Assembly (NCBI GenBank): GCA_011605725.1
Contig: JAAOZP010000015.1
Location: 1 to 62,594, forward strand
Length of the DNA stretch: 62,594 bases
Source of the DNA: Nitrososphaerota archaeon
GTDB taxonomy: Archaea > Thermoproteota > EX4484-205 > JAAOZP01
Direction of reading: 5' to 3'
Below the pieces are notes generated by a model. That model saw only the letters and a program-made list of their open reading frames with translations. It did no database searches and was not told the DNA's origin. Below, piece after piece: positions 50,610-59,612 of the stretch. Each line of letters begins with the position of its first letter. Position 1 is the first letter of the stretch. A program made the translations under genes and the position numbers.

Positions 50610-51331
50610 GAGCCTTCAAATACAGGAGGAAGGATACTGTGGTGCACAGGCTTGACCCTAGATCCAAGTTTCTACTTTCAGTCGTGCTGATGATGGTTTC
50701 AATAATGTTTGCAGACATCCGTGTTCTCCTCGTGCTCATCTCCGGACAGTTGATCCTGCTTTTCCTAGCGAAATCTCTCGGAGAATGGTTTTCATCACTA
50801 AGGGGGCTTGTATTCTTCTTCGCAGTAATCTTCATCACACAACTATTATTCGGAGGAACCTTTTACACGGGCATAGTGCTTTCACTCAGGCTCGTCGCAC
50901 TCTCATCGTCAATGTCCTGGTTCTTCCTTTCCTCCACACCGGAGGATATTGGACGGGCTATGAGTGTTGCTGGTCTCCCGATAGAGTTAACGTTCTCCTT
51001 CACTATGGCGATACGGTTCATACCTGTGATCTACGACGAGTTTCAATCAATATATGACACTCAGCGTTCAAGAGGGCTTGAACTTGAGAAAGGCGGTTTC
51101 AGAGACAGAATTAGGAACCTTATGCCCATTCTAATACCACTCCTGGTGGGCACGATAAGAAGAACGTATGAGATAGCTGACGCCATGGAGGTTAGGGCAT
51201 TCGGGGCTTCTCCAAAAAGAACTACTTATAAGCCGCTTAAGTTGAAGAGTGGAGACTACATCGTATGCATCGCTTCAGCAATACTTGTTGTTTCAGCTTT
51301 AGCTTTGAAGATGGTTTACGGAGTGGAATGA
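50597..51331 (+). CDS. ecfT: ECF transporter transmembrane protein EcfT
   Basis: A 244-residue membrane protein with about five to six helices. LDPRSKFLL opens the family, and the coupling helices carry QRSRGLELEK and AMEVRAFGAS, the two Ala/Ser-Arg-Gly-type motifs that touch the ATPases. No substrate-binding S component lies in the window, so this may be a shared (group II) module and the substrate is unknown. Confidence 0.93.
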   Translation: MSFLRAFKYRRKDTVVHRLDPRSKFLLSVVLMMVSIMFADIRVLLVLISGQLILLFLAKSLGEWFSSLRGLVFFFAVIFITQLLFGGTFYTGIVLSLRLVALSSSMSWFFLSSTPEDIGRAMSVAGLPIELTFSFTMAIRFIPVIYDEFQSIYDTQRSRGLELEKGGFRDRIRNLMPILIPLLVGTIRRTYEIADAMEVRAFGASPKRTTYKPLKLKSGDYIVCIASAILVVSALALKMVYGVE

Positions 51332-51509
51332 TTATTTCAGCTTAGATTGAAGGAGCCAAGCTCCTGCTTGGGAGGATTCATCTAAAACCTCTTCCAGGAA
51401 GTTAAGCTAGAAATGATCTTCTACTGTTGAGCGGGGAATAATGAAATTAATGCTTCGAGCTAAAATATTTATCGGTAGGGAAACGGTGAAGCTAGCGCGC
51501 GCCTCTTTA

Positions 51510-52994
51510 TTAGGCGAAACTTATTTCAGAGAAGTTTCCGGTTTTAAGCTCCAGTATGCCCGCAATATTAGGAGTAGGCATGATCCCCATTTGCTCCTGG
51601 TATTTTGTCCTCTCCTGCCATGTCCCACTGTTAACAAGTCTAATCCCCTTGTAAACCCTGCTTCTGAATACGTGAACATGGCCAGTGTGAAAAACGTCTG
51701 GAACCTCCTCCACAACAAGTTCATCAGGACCCTGAGTGAGAAGAGGGGTTCTTGAACCGTAAACTGGTGCAAGATGCCTGAATTGAAGCATCAGCTCCAT
51801 AGAGTTGTCAGGCTTATCGTAACTAGCGTTTTTAGAGAAGGTGGCAATATCCTCCATGCTCGTACCATGATAGATCAGGAATCGAACACCGTGAAGCGAA
51901 ACCATGCATGGGTTGCTCAGCGACAGAAGATTCCTACTTGCCTCCATCCTCTTCATATACTCTCTGAATATCGGGGGCTGCGGGAGTGCTCTCGGCGCTG
52001 CATCATGGTTTCCAGGTATTATTATTATCCTTATGTATTCTGGTATTTGGCTTAAAATTTCTAAAAGCATTTCATACTGTTTCTCAACATCCTTAACCTG
52101 GAGCTCCTTCTCCTGCTGTGGATAAACGCCGACACCGTCTACAAGGTCTCCAGCTATAACAATATATTTAATCTTGAAAGCCTGGTTACGCTCTCTCTCG
52201 CCTAACCCTCCTCCCCTCAGCCATCTAATCATTCTTCTGAAAGCCTTCTCTGAGAACTTCTGGCTTCCGAAATGAATATCGGAGGTCATTAATACTGAAA
52301 CATCCTCCTCAGCCACCCTGGCCTTTTTAATAGGGACGTCTGGGAAAATCAGCGACCTGCAGAAAAGCTTTGAGCCTGAGACACGGAAGGCTACTCCTAT
52401 TACTGAATCCGGGACAAGCCTATCAATCTTCTCCCTCAAATCCCTGCTGCAGTCTTTCGGAATCATTATCTTTACAGTGGTCTCGGGATCCTCCACCACG
52501 AGATAGTTTTCATGCTTCTCGTAAAGCATCACTATCGTCTTACCTTCTGAACCATCTGGGAGGCTACGCGCCTTTCTCAAGGGATAGTACGGCGATAAGT
52601 CGGCTCGGCTTCTCAATATCGAGGATATTTTAAGATATCTGTCGACGAAATACTGTTTCCTGGCTTCAAGATCGTCTGAAAAAGGCTTGGCTTCGTATGA
52701 TTTTAAGACTTCAACCTTCTCCTCAACTTCTTTAGCTAAAACCTGAGGATGCACTCCTGTTGACGCTTCAGATTTTACTTGGCCGCTTATGAAACGCGCA
52801 ACCATTTCCCCGGAGACCACGAGGCTACCCTTCTGCTCCCCGACTGTACCTGCCAGCTTGTCGAGCAGGCTTTGAAAAGAGTTTTCATCATAGTTTTCAA
52901 CAAGCATTGAAAGCGCTTCAGGGTTTAAAAGCAACCTGCGGCGTGCAGCCTCTGTTAAGATTTTCCTCCTCACCGTCTCCTTATCTTGAGTCAA
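51510..52994 (-). CDS. polS: DNA polymerase D small subunit (DP1)
   Basis: A 494-residue PolD exonuclease subunit. The calcineurin-type phosphoesterase motifs are intact: MTSDIHFGSQKF, IAGDLVDGVGVYPQQ, IIPGNHDAAPRALPQPP, and FHTGHVHVFRSRVYKG. An OB-fold precedes the nuclease domain and a ~120-residue helical N-terminus binds the large subunit. DP2, the catalytic partner, is not in the window. Confidence 0.94.
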   Translation of the reverse strand: MTQDKETVRRKILTEAARRRLLLNPEALSMLVENYDENSFQSLLDKLAGTVGEQKGSLVVSGEMVARFISGQVKSEASTGVHPQVLAKEVEEKVEVLKSYEAKPFSDDLEARKQYFVDRYLKISSILRSRADLSPYYPLRKARSLPDGSEGKTIVMLYEKHENYLVVEDPETTVKIMIPKDCSRDLREKIDRLVPDSVIGVAFRVSGSKLFCRSLIFPDVPIKKARVAEEDVSVLMTSDIHFGSQKFSEKAFRRMIRWLRGGGLGERERNQAFKIKYIVIAGDLVDGVGVYPQQEKELQVKDVEKQYEMLLEILSQIPEYIRIIIIPGNHDAAPRALPQPPIFREYMKRMEASRNLLSLSNPCMVSLHGVRFLIYHGTSMEDIATFSKNASYDKPDNSMELMLQFRHLAPVYGSRTPLLTQGPDELVVEEVPDVFHTGHVHVFRSRVYKGIRLVNSGTWQERTKYQEQMGIMPTPNIAGILELKTGNFSEISFA

Positions 52995-53060
52995 CCAGTA
53001 GAGGGTAATGGCAATGGCCGAGTTAAACCTTGCCTCCGCCAGGGGCTTGCAGGGTTGCGG

Positions 53061-53072
53061 AAAGTTTATTTA
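53061..53072 (+). promoter_or_regulatory. TATA box of Sec61-beta
   Basis: AAAGTTTATTTAC lies about 35 bp before the ATG at 53103; an upstream in-frame ATG at 52986 would precede this box and is rejected. Confidence 0.5.
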
Positions 53073-53102
53073 CTTTCCCAAGGGACATTTAACAGGTCTG
53101 CA

Positions 53103-53282
53103 ATGTCTAAGGATCGTTCGAAGAAGGGTAGGCGTGAGGCTCGTCTCCCAGCCGGAACAGCCGGCCTCCTAAGCACTCTTGGTGAAAAAGGCAAGGGTTT
53201 CCAGATTAAGCCGATAGTGATCGTTATTCTTTCCGCAGCACTGATAGCGGGAAGTATTCTAATACTGCTGCTGAAAATATAG
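53103..53282 (+). CDS. secG: Preprotein translocase Sec61-beta subunit
   Basis: A 59-residue protein: basic N-terminus, PAGTAGLLSTLGEKGKGFQI and one C-terminal membrane helix (about 38-57). This is the archaeal Sec61-beta pattern. It stabilises the SecYE channel. Confidence 0.88.
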   Translation: MSKDRSKKGRREARLPAGTAGLLSTLGEKGKGFQIKPIVIVILSAALIAGSILILLLKI

Positions 53283-53293
53283 GGATTTAGAGC

Positions 53294-55063
53294 TTGTCTC
53301 CACCAGATGCTTCCCGCCACCTCAGGCTCCTCTTTTCATTCCCGCCTTTAAGAATAATTCTCCTCGTAAACCTTATGCTGGAACTACTTGTTTCAATAAT
53401 AATGTTTTCACTATTCCATTTTTTCAAAGCATTCCCACATATACTGGTTATATTTTTCACACCATCCCTGTTCTCCGCACTAATACATAGTGTTTTTCTC
53501 CACGGGGACAAGGTTTTCACGTTAAGAAGGTTTTTCGCTCTTCAACTGGTTCAAGAAGCCTTATACGCGTCGCTAGTAATTGCCGGAGCCCTAGTCGCCA
53601 TCCTGCTCCCAGTTGAGCCGAGCCGCATCGTCTCCTCCGCAACACTATTCGGAATAGCTGTCTCATCCTTCATGTCTTTCCTAGTTATAACGGGTTTCTC
53701 CAGGAGGGAAATACCCTTTATTCTTACGGTTTCCCTTCTGAACACTGTTCTCCAATCTTTCCGTTGGATAGTTGCAAGCATCTTTCTCTTTAGAAACCTG
53801 ACAGAGGTTTTGACAGTGATACTGCTGTCGTTCTTAACAGGCGTATTACTTCTCGCAGCACTCACCCCTAAAAAGGTCAAGGGTAAAACCTCGCCCTTAA
53901 CAGTCTTCCAAGCATACTTGGACTATCATTTCAACAAGAACGAGGAGCCGCTTGAAAGGTTTTTCGAGGAGACAAGCCGGGAGAACAGTCTGAAGCTTTC
54001 CATAGCCACTTTCACAACCATCGGGAAGCCGTACACATCCTTAATAGGATTGAACATTCATTTCGGACCCTTCGGAACACTCGGCAGCAGTACTCTGCCG
54101 AACAGTCTGGTTAAGAAGCTTGAGGGCGAGAGCGGGCGTCGAATAGTTTTACTACGATCCCTTTCAAACCATAATCTCAACCTTCCTTCTAAGAAAGAGG
54201 TTGAAAGAGTAGGCTGCATGATAATGGCTGGTTTTAAACCGGCTAGGAGGCTTGAAGATTTTCCGGCAGGCTTCTCCCAGAAAGAGGCTGAAGGATACTG
54301 TGTCACTGCAGCCCGCTTAGGCCCATACTGCATAGCCTTCCTGTCCTGCCCGGGACACTCTGTTGAAGACCTTCCACCGGAATGGCTGCCGAGGCTCTTA
54401 AGCGTGGTTGAGGGAAAAGGCTTAACCCCCCTATTAATATGTGATGCGCATAACTCTATAGATCCTTCCAGCTGGAAGGTGAGTAGTCCGGATGAAAAGA
54501 TTTTCACAACCCTGCTCGTAGAAGCGTTGAACGACCTGGAGAAAAACCTTAAGGTGGGCTTAAGAATCGGCTTCCACAGGGTTACTCCGAAGAATCTCTC
54601 GGGTGAAGAAGTAGGTCCATGTGGAGTTTCAAGCCTAGTTTTCAACGTTAACGGTGAGAACCATGCTATCATAGTGATCGACGGCAACAATATGGTTATT
54701 GGAATTAGAAACATTCTGGTTGAGAACCTGAGGAAACGTTTCAAAGTTTCAACGATGGAGATAGTCACCACGGACACGCATGTTTTAACAGGTTTGAAAA
54801 AGGCTGATAAAGGGTATTTCCCAGTCGGGTTTAACACAGGCGTTGAACCCCTTCTTGAAGCATGCGGGGAAGCCTTGTCCAAAGCATTGGAAGAAGCCTC
54901 GTCATGCGGGCTGGAGGTTTACGTTGGTGATGCTAAACCGGTCAGGGTGACGGGCGATGTTTTCAGGGAGCTTGAAAACATCATCGAATACTCTGAGAAA
55001 ACCATAATGTTGCTAATGCTGCTGCTTGTCCTGTTAACCAGCCTACTGGCCTATTTTTTCTGA
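53294..55063 (+). CDS. DUF2070 membrane protein
   Basis: A 589-residue protein, TTG start. About six membrane helices fill residues 15-195. A large soluble domain with IHFGPFGTLGSSTLP, ICDAHNSID and EIVTTDTHVLTG follows, where the conserved His and Asp residues suggest a metal- or ligand-binding, possibly enzymatic, site. A final helix lies at ~565-585. Archaea-wide family of unknown function, here just after Sec61-beta. Confidence 0.9.
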   Translation: MSPPDASRHLRLLFSFPPLRIILLVNLMLELLVSIIMFSLFHFFKAFPHILVIFFTPSLFSALIHSVFLHGDKVFTLRRFFALQLVQEALYASLVIAGALVAILLPVEPSRIVSSATLFGIAVSSFMSFLVITGFSRREIPFILTVSLLNTVLQSFRWIVASIFLFRNLTEVLTVILLSFLTGVLLLAALTPKKVKGKTSPLTVFQAYLDYHFNKNEEPLERFFEETSRENSLKLSIATFTTIGKPYTSLIGLNIHFGPFGTLGSSTLPNSLVKKLEGESGRRIVLLRSLSNHNLNLPSKKEVERVGCMIMAGFKPARRLEDFPAGFSQKEAEGYCVTAARLGPYCIAFLSCPGHSVEDLPPEWLPRLLSVVEGKGLTPLLICDAHNSIDPSSWKVSSPDEKIFTTLLVEALNDLEKNLKVGLRIGFHRVTPKNLSGEEVGPCGVSSLVFNVNGENHAIIVIDGNNMVIGIRNILVENLRKRFKVSTMEIVTTDTHVLTGLKKADKGYFPVGFNTGVEPLLEACGEALSKALEEASSCGLEVYVGDAKPVRVTGDVFRELENIIEYSEKTIMLLMLLLVLLTSLLAYFF

Positions 55064-55064
55064 C

Positions 55065-55340
55065 TCACGGCGAATGAGGATTTTTAAGAATTATTTCAAT
55101 AACAGGGATTACTCTTGAGTTGTCAGCTTCGTTAACATCCTCAACTATTCTGATTTCAAGTATCTGGGTTCCAGCCACGTTTCTCCGGAGAAGGTTCGCC
55201 ACGTCAACAGCCCTGGAAATATTGCTGCCTCTTCCCCGTATTATTAGTGTTTTACTGCCGCTGTTGAAAACGGTGATGCAGGCAGTAACATAGTTCCACG
55301 GCTTCTTCTTCCCGACAACCACCACGGGGCTACTGCTCAA
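55065..55340 (-). CDS. alba: Alba-family DNA/RNA-binding protein
   Basis: A 91-residue chromatin protein from TTG at 55340. VVVVGKKKPWNYVTACITVF with the basic KKK contact and IIRGRGSNISRAVDVANLLR are the Alba landmarks. The upstream part of the frame overlaps the RPA gene and is not Alba-like. Overlaps RPA by 11 bp; a GGAGG precedes the TTG. Confidence 0.9.
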   Translation of the reverse strand: MSSSPVVVVGKKKPWNYVTACITVFNSGSKTLIIRGRGSNISRAVDVANLLRRNVAGTQILEIRIVEDVNEADNSRVIPVIEIILKNPHSP

Positions 55341-56832
55341 AACCTGTCTCCTCCACCTCACTGTCGCCAGTAACCTCGACACGCATACCGCCGATACTCC
55401 TCTCCCTGACGTTGCACCATTTTATCCTAATGCTTCTCCCAGGAGTCAACCATGATATTTTAGCGGTGTTTTCACGCCATGCTACTACTTCAACCAAACC
55501 AGTATCGTCAACAAGGTTGAAACGACATGTTTTTATTCTTTCGCCTGAGGCTGAAGCAATCTCCTGCTCCTCAGGCTTGCTGGAGACAACTCCCTCCACG
55601 TGAATTTTTCTCAAGCCTGGTTCAAGCTCGCCTACTCTGTAAACCTCCTCAGGAACCCGTAGGCCGGGTATTCCGTCCTCAACCCTGACTATCGTGGTAG
55701 CTGAAACAGTGCTCAACAGAACCTGTCTCCCCCAGCGTCTGGGAACCAGGTTTAGGAAAAACACTTTCTTACCCTCTCCTATCTGCCTAAGCCTATCTGC
55801 AAAGCTGTCCCAAGCTGTTAACACAGCGTAAGACTCTCCGTCTGAAACAATAACATCCATAAACCTTCTAAGCCTGCCGCCGAATGAGACAACATTATCG
55901 CTGAACATTTTAAGCATTTGGAGCTTAAGGTTCACAGGGTTTCCTGAGCTTATTGCGGACAAAGCAGAATACTCGACACCACCGGCCCCGCTGACAACCT
56001 CGAGACAGCCAAGCGAGTCAAGCTCAAGCTCCAGTCTACCGCTCAAACCCTTTCTAACCCTTGCGCCAGCAACCAGTACAGTGCTGAGAACATCCTTCTC
56101 AGAAACCTTCCCCGAATGCTCCTGCCAAAGGGTTAAAGGCATCCTGACATCTCCATCAGCCAAGACTATTCTCCTAACAGCTCCCTCATCTCCCCTGGGG
56201 CCGGTGAAGGTTTTAAGCTCCGAGACGCCTGCTACAGTCGCCTTAACGTTAACAATATTGTCCGAGTAACCTATGTCTACAAGCCTCTTGAAGAAAGACT
56301 CTCTCGAAGGAATGTCCAGGCTTTCCTCAGCCTTTGAAACACTCCCAACGCTACCCAGGTGGATCTCAACCGTGCCGAGCCTACCCTCCTTACTGTAGGC
56401 CCTAGTAACCCTAATAACGTCCCCAGGCCTTATGTTCAATTCTCTAAGCAAGCCAGCCTTCTCCCTCCACAAGTAGAGGTAGCACCATCCCGAAGAATCC
56501 CCAATAATCACCCTTGTTATCAGGATCTTCTCACCGTTAGACTCAACCTCCTTAGGCTCAAGAACGGCGATAACCCTTCCACGCGTAGAAATATTCGTTA
56601 AACCAGAGACTATGTTACCTATCTTAACCTCTCTTTCCAGCGAAACCTCTTCAATCCTGACGCCCAGCTCGTTCGCAACACTGAAAACAGCCCAAACCTC
56701 CCTGTAGGCCTCACTGACCCTAGCTTCCTTCTTCCTCTCTTCAATCATACGTAGAAGCTCCTCTCTAGTAAGGTCCCTTCTTTTCTCAAGAATCGTGTCG
56801 ACATACCTGCGGATAAGCTCCTCTCTAGACAT
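55330..56832 (-). CDS. rpa: Replication protein A-like, multi-OB-fold ssDNA-binding protein
   Basis: A 500-residue protein with a helical N-terminus (~1-60) and about four OB folds (SGLTNISTRGRVIAVLEPKE begins the first; VRRIVLADGDVRMPLTLWQE and FNLVDDTGLVEVVAWRENTA mark later ones). No zinc finger is seen. It should coat single-stranded DNA during replication and repair. Alba is encoded directly behind it and a small membrane protein just in front. Confidence 0.92.
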   Translation of the reverse strand: MSREELIRRYVDTILEKRRDLTREELLRMIEERKKEARVSEAYREVWAVFSVANELGVRIEEVSLEREVKIGNIVSGLTNISTRGRVIAVLEPKEVESNGEKILITRVIIGDSSGWCYLYLWREKAGLLRELNIRPGDVIRVTRAYSKEGRLGTVEIHLGSVGSVSKAEESLDIPSRESFFKRLVDIGYSDNIVNVKATVAGVSELKTFTGPRGDEGAVRRIVLADGDVRMPLTLWQEHSGKVSEKDVLSTVLVAGARVRKGLSGRLELELDSLGCLEVVSGAGGVEYSALSAISSGNPVNLKLQMLKMFSDNVVSFGGRLRRFMDVIVSDGESYAVLTAWDSFADRLRQIGEGKKVFFLNLVPRRWGRQVLLSTVSATTIVRVEDGIPGLRVPEEVYRVGELEPGLRKIHVEGVVSSKPEEQEIASASGERIKTCRFNLVDDTGLVEVVAWRENTAKISWLTPGRSIRIKWCNVRERSIGGMRVEVTGDSEVEETGFEQ

Positions 56833-56893
56833 GCCTGCTCTCCCTTTTCACATCCCTATTTGAAACCCTTCCAGGGAGTATTTACACATACCT

Positions 56894-57013
56894 CTACCGA
56901 GCATGACGCCTAACAGTTCTACTGGCGATAAAGTATATCAAAACTATTAAAGCACCTACTGCAAACACCAGAGAAACCGTCCCCAGCACGCTTACGAAGT
57001 CGTTTACACTCAT
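56894..57013 (-). CDS. 39-residue single-pass membrane protein
   Basis: ATG at 57013, stop at 56894. The product has a short polar start (MSVNDFVSV), one hydrophobic helix (about 10-30) and a basic tail ending RTVRRHAR, so the tail should face the cytoplasm. A TATA-like AAGCTTATTAACC on the minus strand (about 57040-57052) would start the message just before the ATG. It lies 61 bp upstream of RPA on the same strand. Function unknown. Confidence 0.55.
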   Translation of the reverse strand: MSVNDFVSVLGTVSLVFAVGALIVLIYFIASRTVRRHAR

Positions 57014-57039
57014 AACCGGAATATATGGTTAAAGTAAAG

Positions 57040-57060
57040 GTTAATAAGCTTTATTTATTA
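57040..57060. promoter_or_regulatory. Divergent promoter of the small membrane protein and ABC exporter
   Basis: GGTTAATAAGCTTTATTTAT is AT-rich and nearly symmetric. AGCTTTATTTATTA serves rightward (start near 57083) and AAGCTTATTAACC leftward (start near 57020). Confidence 0.5.
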
Positions 57061-57102
57061 CTGGAAACCAGCTGGTGGTACGGGTTGAGTGGAGAGGAAG
57101 GA

Positions 57103-57720
57103 GTGAAATTCCCCCTTTCAGAAGCATTCTCGTTCAGCCTTGAAAGCATTAAACGCAGATTCGGAAGAGCACTCATAACAATGCTGTCAATCATCCTGGG
57201 AATAGCCTTTCTAACCTTCCTCCTGACAACTGGCAGAATAGTCTCAGTCCTATACGGAGAGGGCTCCGGGGTAGCAGTACAGTTCTACCAGCTTTGGATG
57301 GCTGTCATAGCACTACTAATATGCTCCGTAGGAATAGTGAACAGCATGCTCATGAGCGTCACCGAAAGATACAAGGAGATAGGAACCATGAAGTGCCTAG
57401 GCGCGATGAACACCCACGTGCTCGAAATATTCCTGATAGAGGCACTGCTACTCGGCCTAATAGGCGGAGCCATCGGCGCCGTAGCAGGATGGACAATAGC
57501 GACAGTATGGCAGGCCTTCACACAAGCATCATCAGTAAACATATTCATGGTTTCAGCAAGCCTCTGGACAGAGTTCAACATCAGCAACCCGCTTCTACTC
57601 CTTGCAAACCCGCTGGTAAACATAGCTTTAAGCGTAATCATAGCATTACTAGCAGCACTGGCGCCAGCATACATAGCTGCCAAGCTAAGCCCAACGGAAG
57701 CCTTAAGATACGAAGTGTAG
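57103..57720 (+). CDS. Minimal MacB/FtsX-type ABC permease
   Basis: About 205 residues from GTG at 57103, which follows GGAAGGA and lies downstream of the promoter; ATG at 57025 precedes it and is less likely. The first helix (~20-40) is followed after only ~20 residues by the three conserved C-terminal helices. SMLMSVTERYKEIGTMKCLG and APAYIAAKLSPTEALRYEV are MacB/FtsX hallmarks. The ~200-residue extracytoplasmic domain of MacB is missing. T-ending codons are almost absent, unlike neighbours. Works with the ATPase 7 bp downstream. Confidence 0.85.
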   Translation: MKFPLSEAFSFSLESIKRRFGRALITMLSIILGIAFLTFLLTTGRIVSVLYGEGSGVAVQFYQLWMAVIALLICSVGIVNSMLMSVTERYKEIGTMKCLGAMNTHVLEIFLIEALLLGLIGGAIGAVAGWTIATVWQAFTQASSVNIFMVSASLWTEFNISNPLLLLANPLVNIALSVIIALLAALAPAYIAAKLSPTEALRYEV

Positions 57721-57727
57721 GAGGAGG

Positions 57728-58462
57728 ATGGGGAAAATGGCTCTCAGATACGAGTACGCGGTTGAAACCGAGGACCTCGCGAAATACTACGTCATGGGGC
57801 CAGTGACAGTCAGAGCACTAGACGGGGTCAGTGTGAAAATCAGGAGATCAGAATACCTGTCGATAATGGGACCCTCCGGAAGCGGCAAGACAACATTCTT
57901 CAACATGGTTGGAGGACTAGACAGGCCAACAAGAGGAAAAGTATTCATAGACGAGGTTGACATCGCAAGCCTAGACGCCTACGAGCTCGCATGGCTCAGA
58001 GCGAAGAAAATAGGATACATATTTCAAACATTCAACCTAATACCTGTGCTAACAGCGCTGGAAAACGTAATGCTACCAATGGTTTTCACAGGCGTAGAAA
58101 GAGAAGAAAGACTGAGGAGAGCAAGAGAAATGCTAACCAGAGTAGGCCTAGGGGAAAGACTCGACCACAAGCCCGGAGAACTCTCAGGAGGACAACAGCA
58201 GAGAGTAGCAATAGCAAGAGCACTAGTCAACGACCCAGTCATAGTCCTGGCAGACGAGCCCACCGGAAACCTAGACCTACATACAGGATTAGAAATAATT
58301 AACCTTTTAAAAACATTAAACACAGAGAAAAAAGTCACGATAATAAACGCGACGCACGATTTGAAAATGATCGATGTTTCGGACCGGATCTTCTGGTTGC
58401 GAGACGGTAAGATTGAGAGGATTGAGACTAGGGCTGAGGTTGCTGTTAAGGAAGTAGAGTAA
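57728..58462 (+). CDS. LolD/MacB-type ABC transporter ATPase
   Basis: A 244-residue ATPase: MGPSGSGKTTFF (Walker A), FQTFNLIPVLTALEN, LSGGQQQRVAIARAL, VLADEPTGNLD. ATG at 57737 is also possible and is better spaced from GGAGG. Codons up to about 58340 share the T-poor use of the permease; the last ~40 codons return abruptly to local habit (GTT, ATT, GCT). This suggests a recombination joint near the 3' end. Confidence 0.95.
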   Translation: MGKMALRYEYAVETEDLAKYYVMGPVTVRALDGVSVKIRRSEYLSIMGPSGSGKTTFFNMVGGLDRPTRGKVFIDEVDIASLDAYELAWLRAKKIGYIFQTFNLIPVLTALENVMLPMVFTGVEREERLRRAREMLTRVGLGERLDHKPGELSGGQQQRVAIARALVNDPVIVLADEPTGNLDLHTGLEIINLLKTLNTEKKVTIINATHDLKMIDVSDRIFWLRDGKIERIETRAEVAVKEVE

Positions 58463-58481
58463 TATATAAAATACTAAATCT

Positions 58482-59412
58482 TTATTTTTTCTCGGAGGCT
58501 GTTTCTGCTAAAATCTTCTCCATGAATTCTTTGAATTCTCTACGTGCTCTCCTGCTCCACTTTATTGACTTATCATACCGCAGGTATGCTTCTCTAATCT
58601 ATCTCCCTGAGTATCTGCTCATCGCTCATCCCCTTCGAGTCGAAAGTCGATTCGAAACCCGATTCTCCCCGTATTGTGATGAACTGGATTTTCACGCCGA
58701 ACTTCTCGCTAACCGTCTTGGCCACTTCGTCTCTCCACATCATTTCAGCTATTAAACGCCTCATCCGCTTATTTATCCGCTTGTTCTTGAACCTGTATTT
58801 CTTTAAACACTTGTCCCATTCCTTTCTTTCTATGTAGCCCATTATCTCTCTGTCTATTCTTTCCTCCTCCTCGTCGAGCTTTCTCTCCTCTTCCTTGCTT
58901 TTCGCCCTTTTGCGTTTCGGCCGATAGGTATCATCCAGTATATCTATCAACTCTGCCTTCGGTAAATGTGAAGCCTGCTTTTGGTGCGGATTCTTCCCTC
59001 CTCGTCCCCTCTAATGGATCTGCAACCAGCATTCGCATGTTCCGACCGAACCTTCCATTCTTCAACATCCTTTGGCATAGGAAATATTTCATATTTAGCT
59101 TCTTCGAGCTTATTCATGAAGTCTACCACTTTCTCAGGCTGGATTCTATCCATATTCCACGCTCACTACCCTAGCTACCTCTACCAGATTGCCATCATCA
59201 TTCAAGAAGAGCTTTATAAACGGATTCTTATAGCTTCCTATCATGCTCGGGATCTTGCCCTCTACATGCACTTCCTCCGGGTCGGATGCTAAAACCATGG
59301 CAACAGCGCATCTCGCATCTCCCGCTGAATGTGCCTTCGGAATCTGGACTGCCTTCTTTAAAGAGTCTTGAAAACGTTGAAGTGAGGGTTTAGGCTTTTT
59401 GCTCAGGCTTCC
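58482..59412 (-). pseudogene. Multiply frameshifted gene of unknown family
   Basis: Consecutive coding-like pieces on the minus strand change frame several times. In order from 59412: a piece with FQDSLKKAVQIPKAHSAGDA and FLNDDGNLVEVARVVSVEYG (stop in ATGGATAG near 59150); RIQPEKVVDFMNKLEEAKYE (from 59153); RFGRNMRMLVADPLEGTRRE with APKAGFTFTEG; a highly charged 118-codon stretch (58594-58950) with KSKEEERKLDEEEERIDREI and FGVKIQFITIRGESGFESTF; and REAYLRYDKSIKWSRRARRE to the TAA at 58482. Joining them needs about four shifts and gives ~300 residues. If not decayed, 58594-58950 could stand alone as a small basic/acidic protein. Family not recognised. Confidence 0.55.
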
Positions 59413-59577
59413 TTAAAACCTTAGCTCGTGCCGGAGGATGGAGACGGAAAAATTTTCAAAGTGTTTTCACAATCTTCAGCCTCTTCCGGTTTGCGGCATC
59501 GGTGCTTAAAAACTCTTTCTAGTATTTTCAATGGTTTATGTTCAACTGGATACTTACATATCGTTATTCTACGAAAA

Positions 59578-59590
59578 ACTTATTTAAAAC
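59578..59590 (+). promoter_or_regulatory. TATA box of the surface-protein operon
   Basis: ACTTATTTAAAAC lies about 28 bp before ATG 59613, so the transcript would be leaderless. It supports 59613 over the earlier in-frame ATG at 59538. Confidence 0.55.
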
Positions 59591-59612
59591 ATTCGCATAT
59601 GGTTTTCAAGCC

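Noticed and set aside
52986..53102. N-terminal extension of Sec61-beta
   Set aside because: Lies before the TATA box of the gene and makes the protein abnormally long.
54058..54882. 274-codon minus-strand frame inside DUF2070
   Set aside because: Antisense shadow of a well-supported membrane protein gene.
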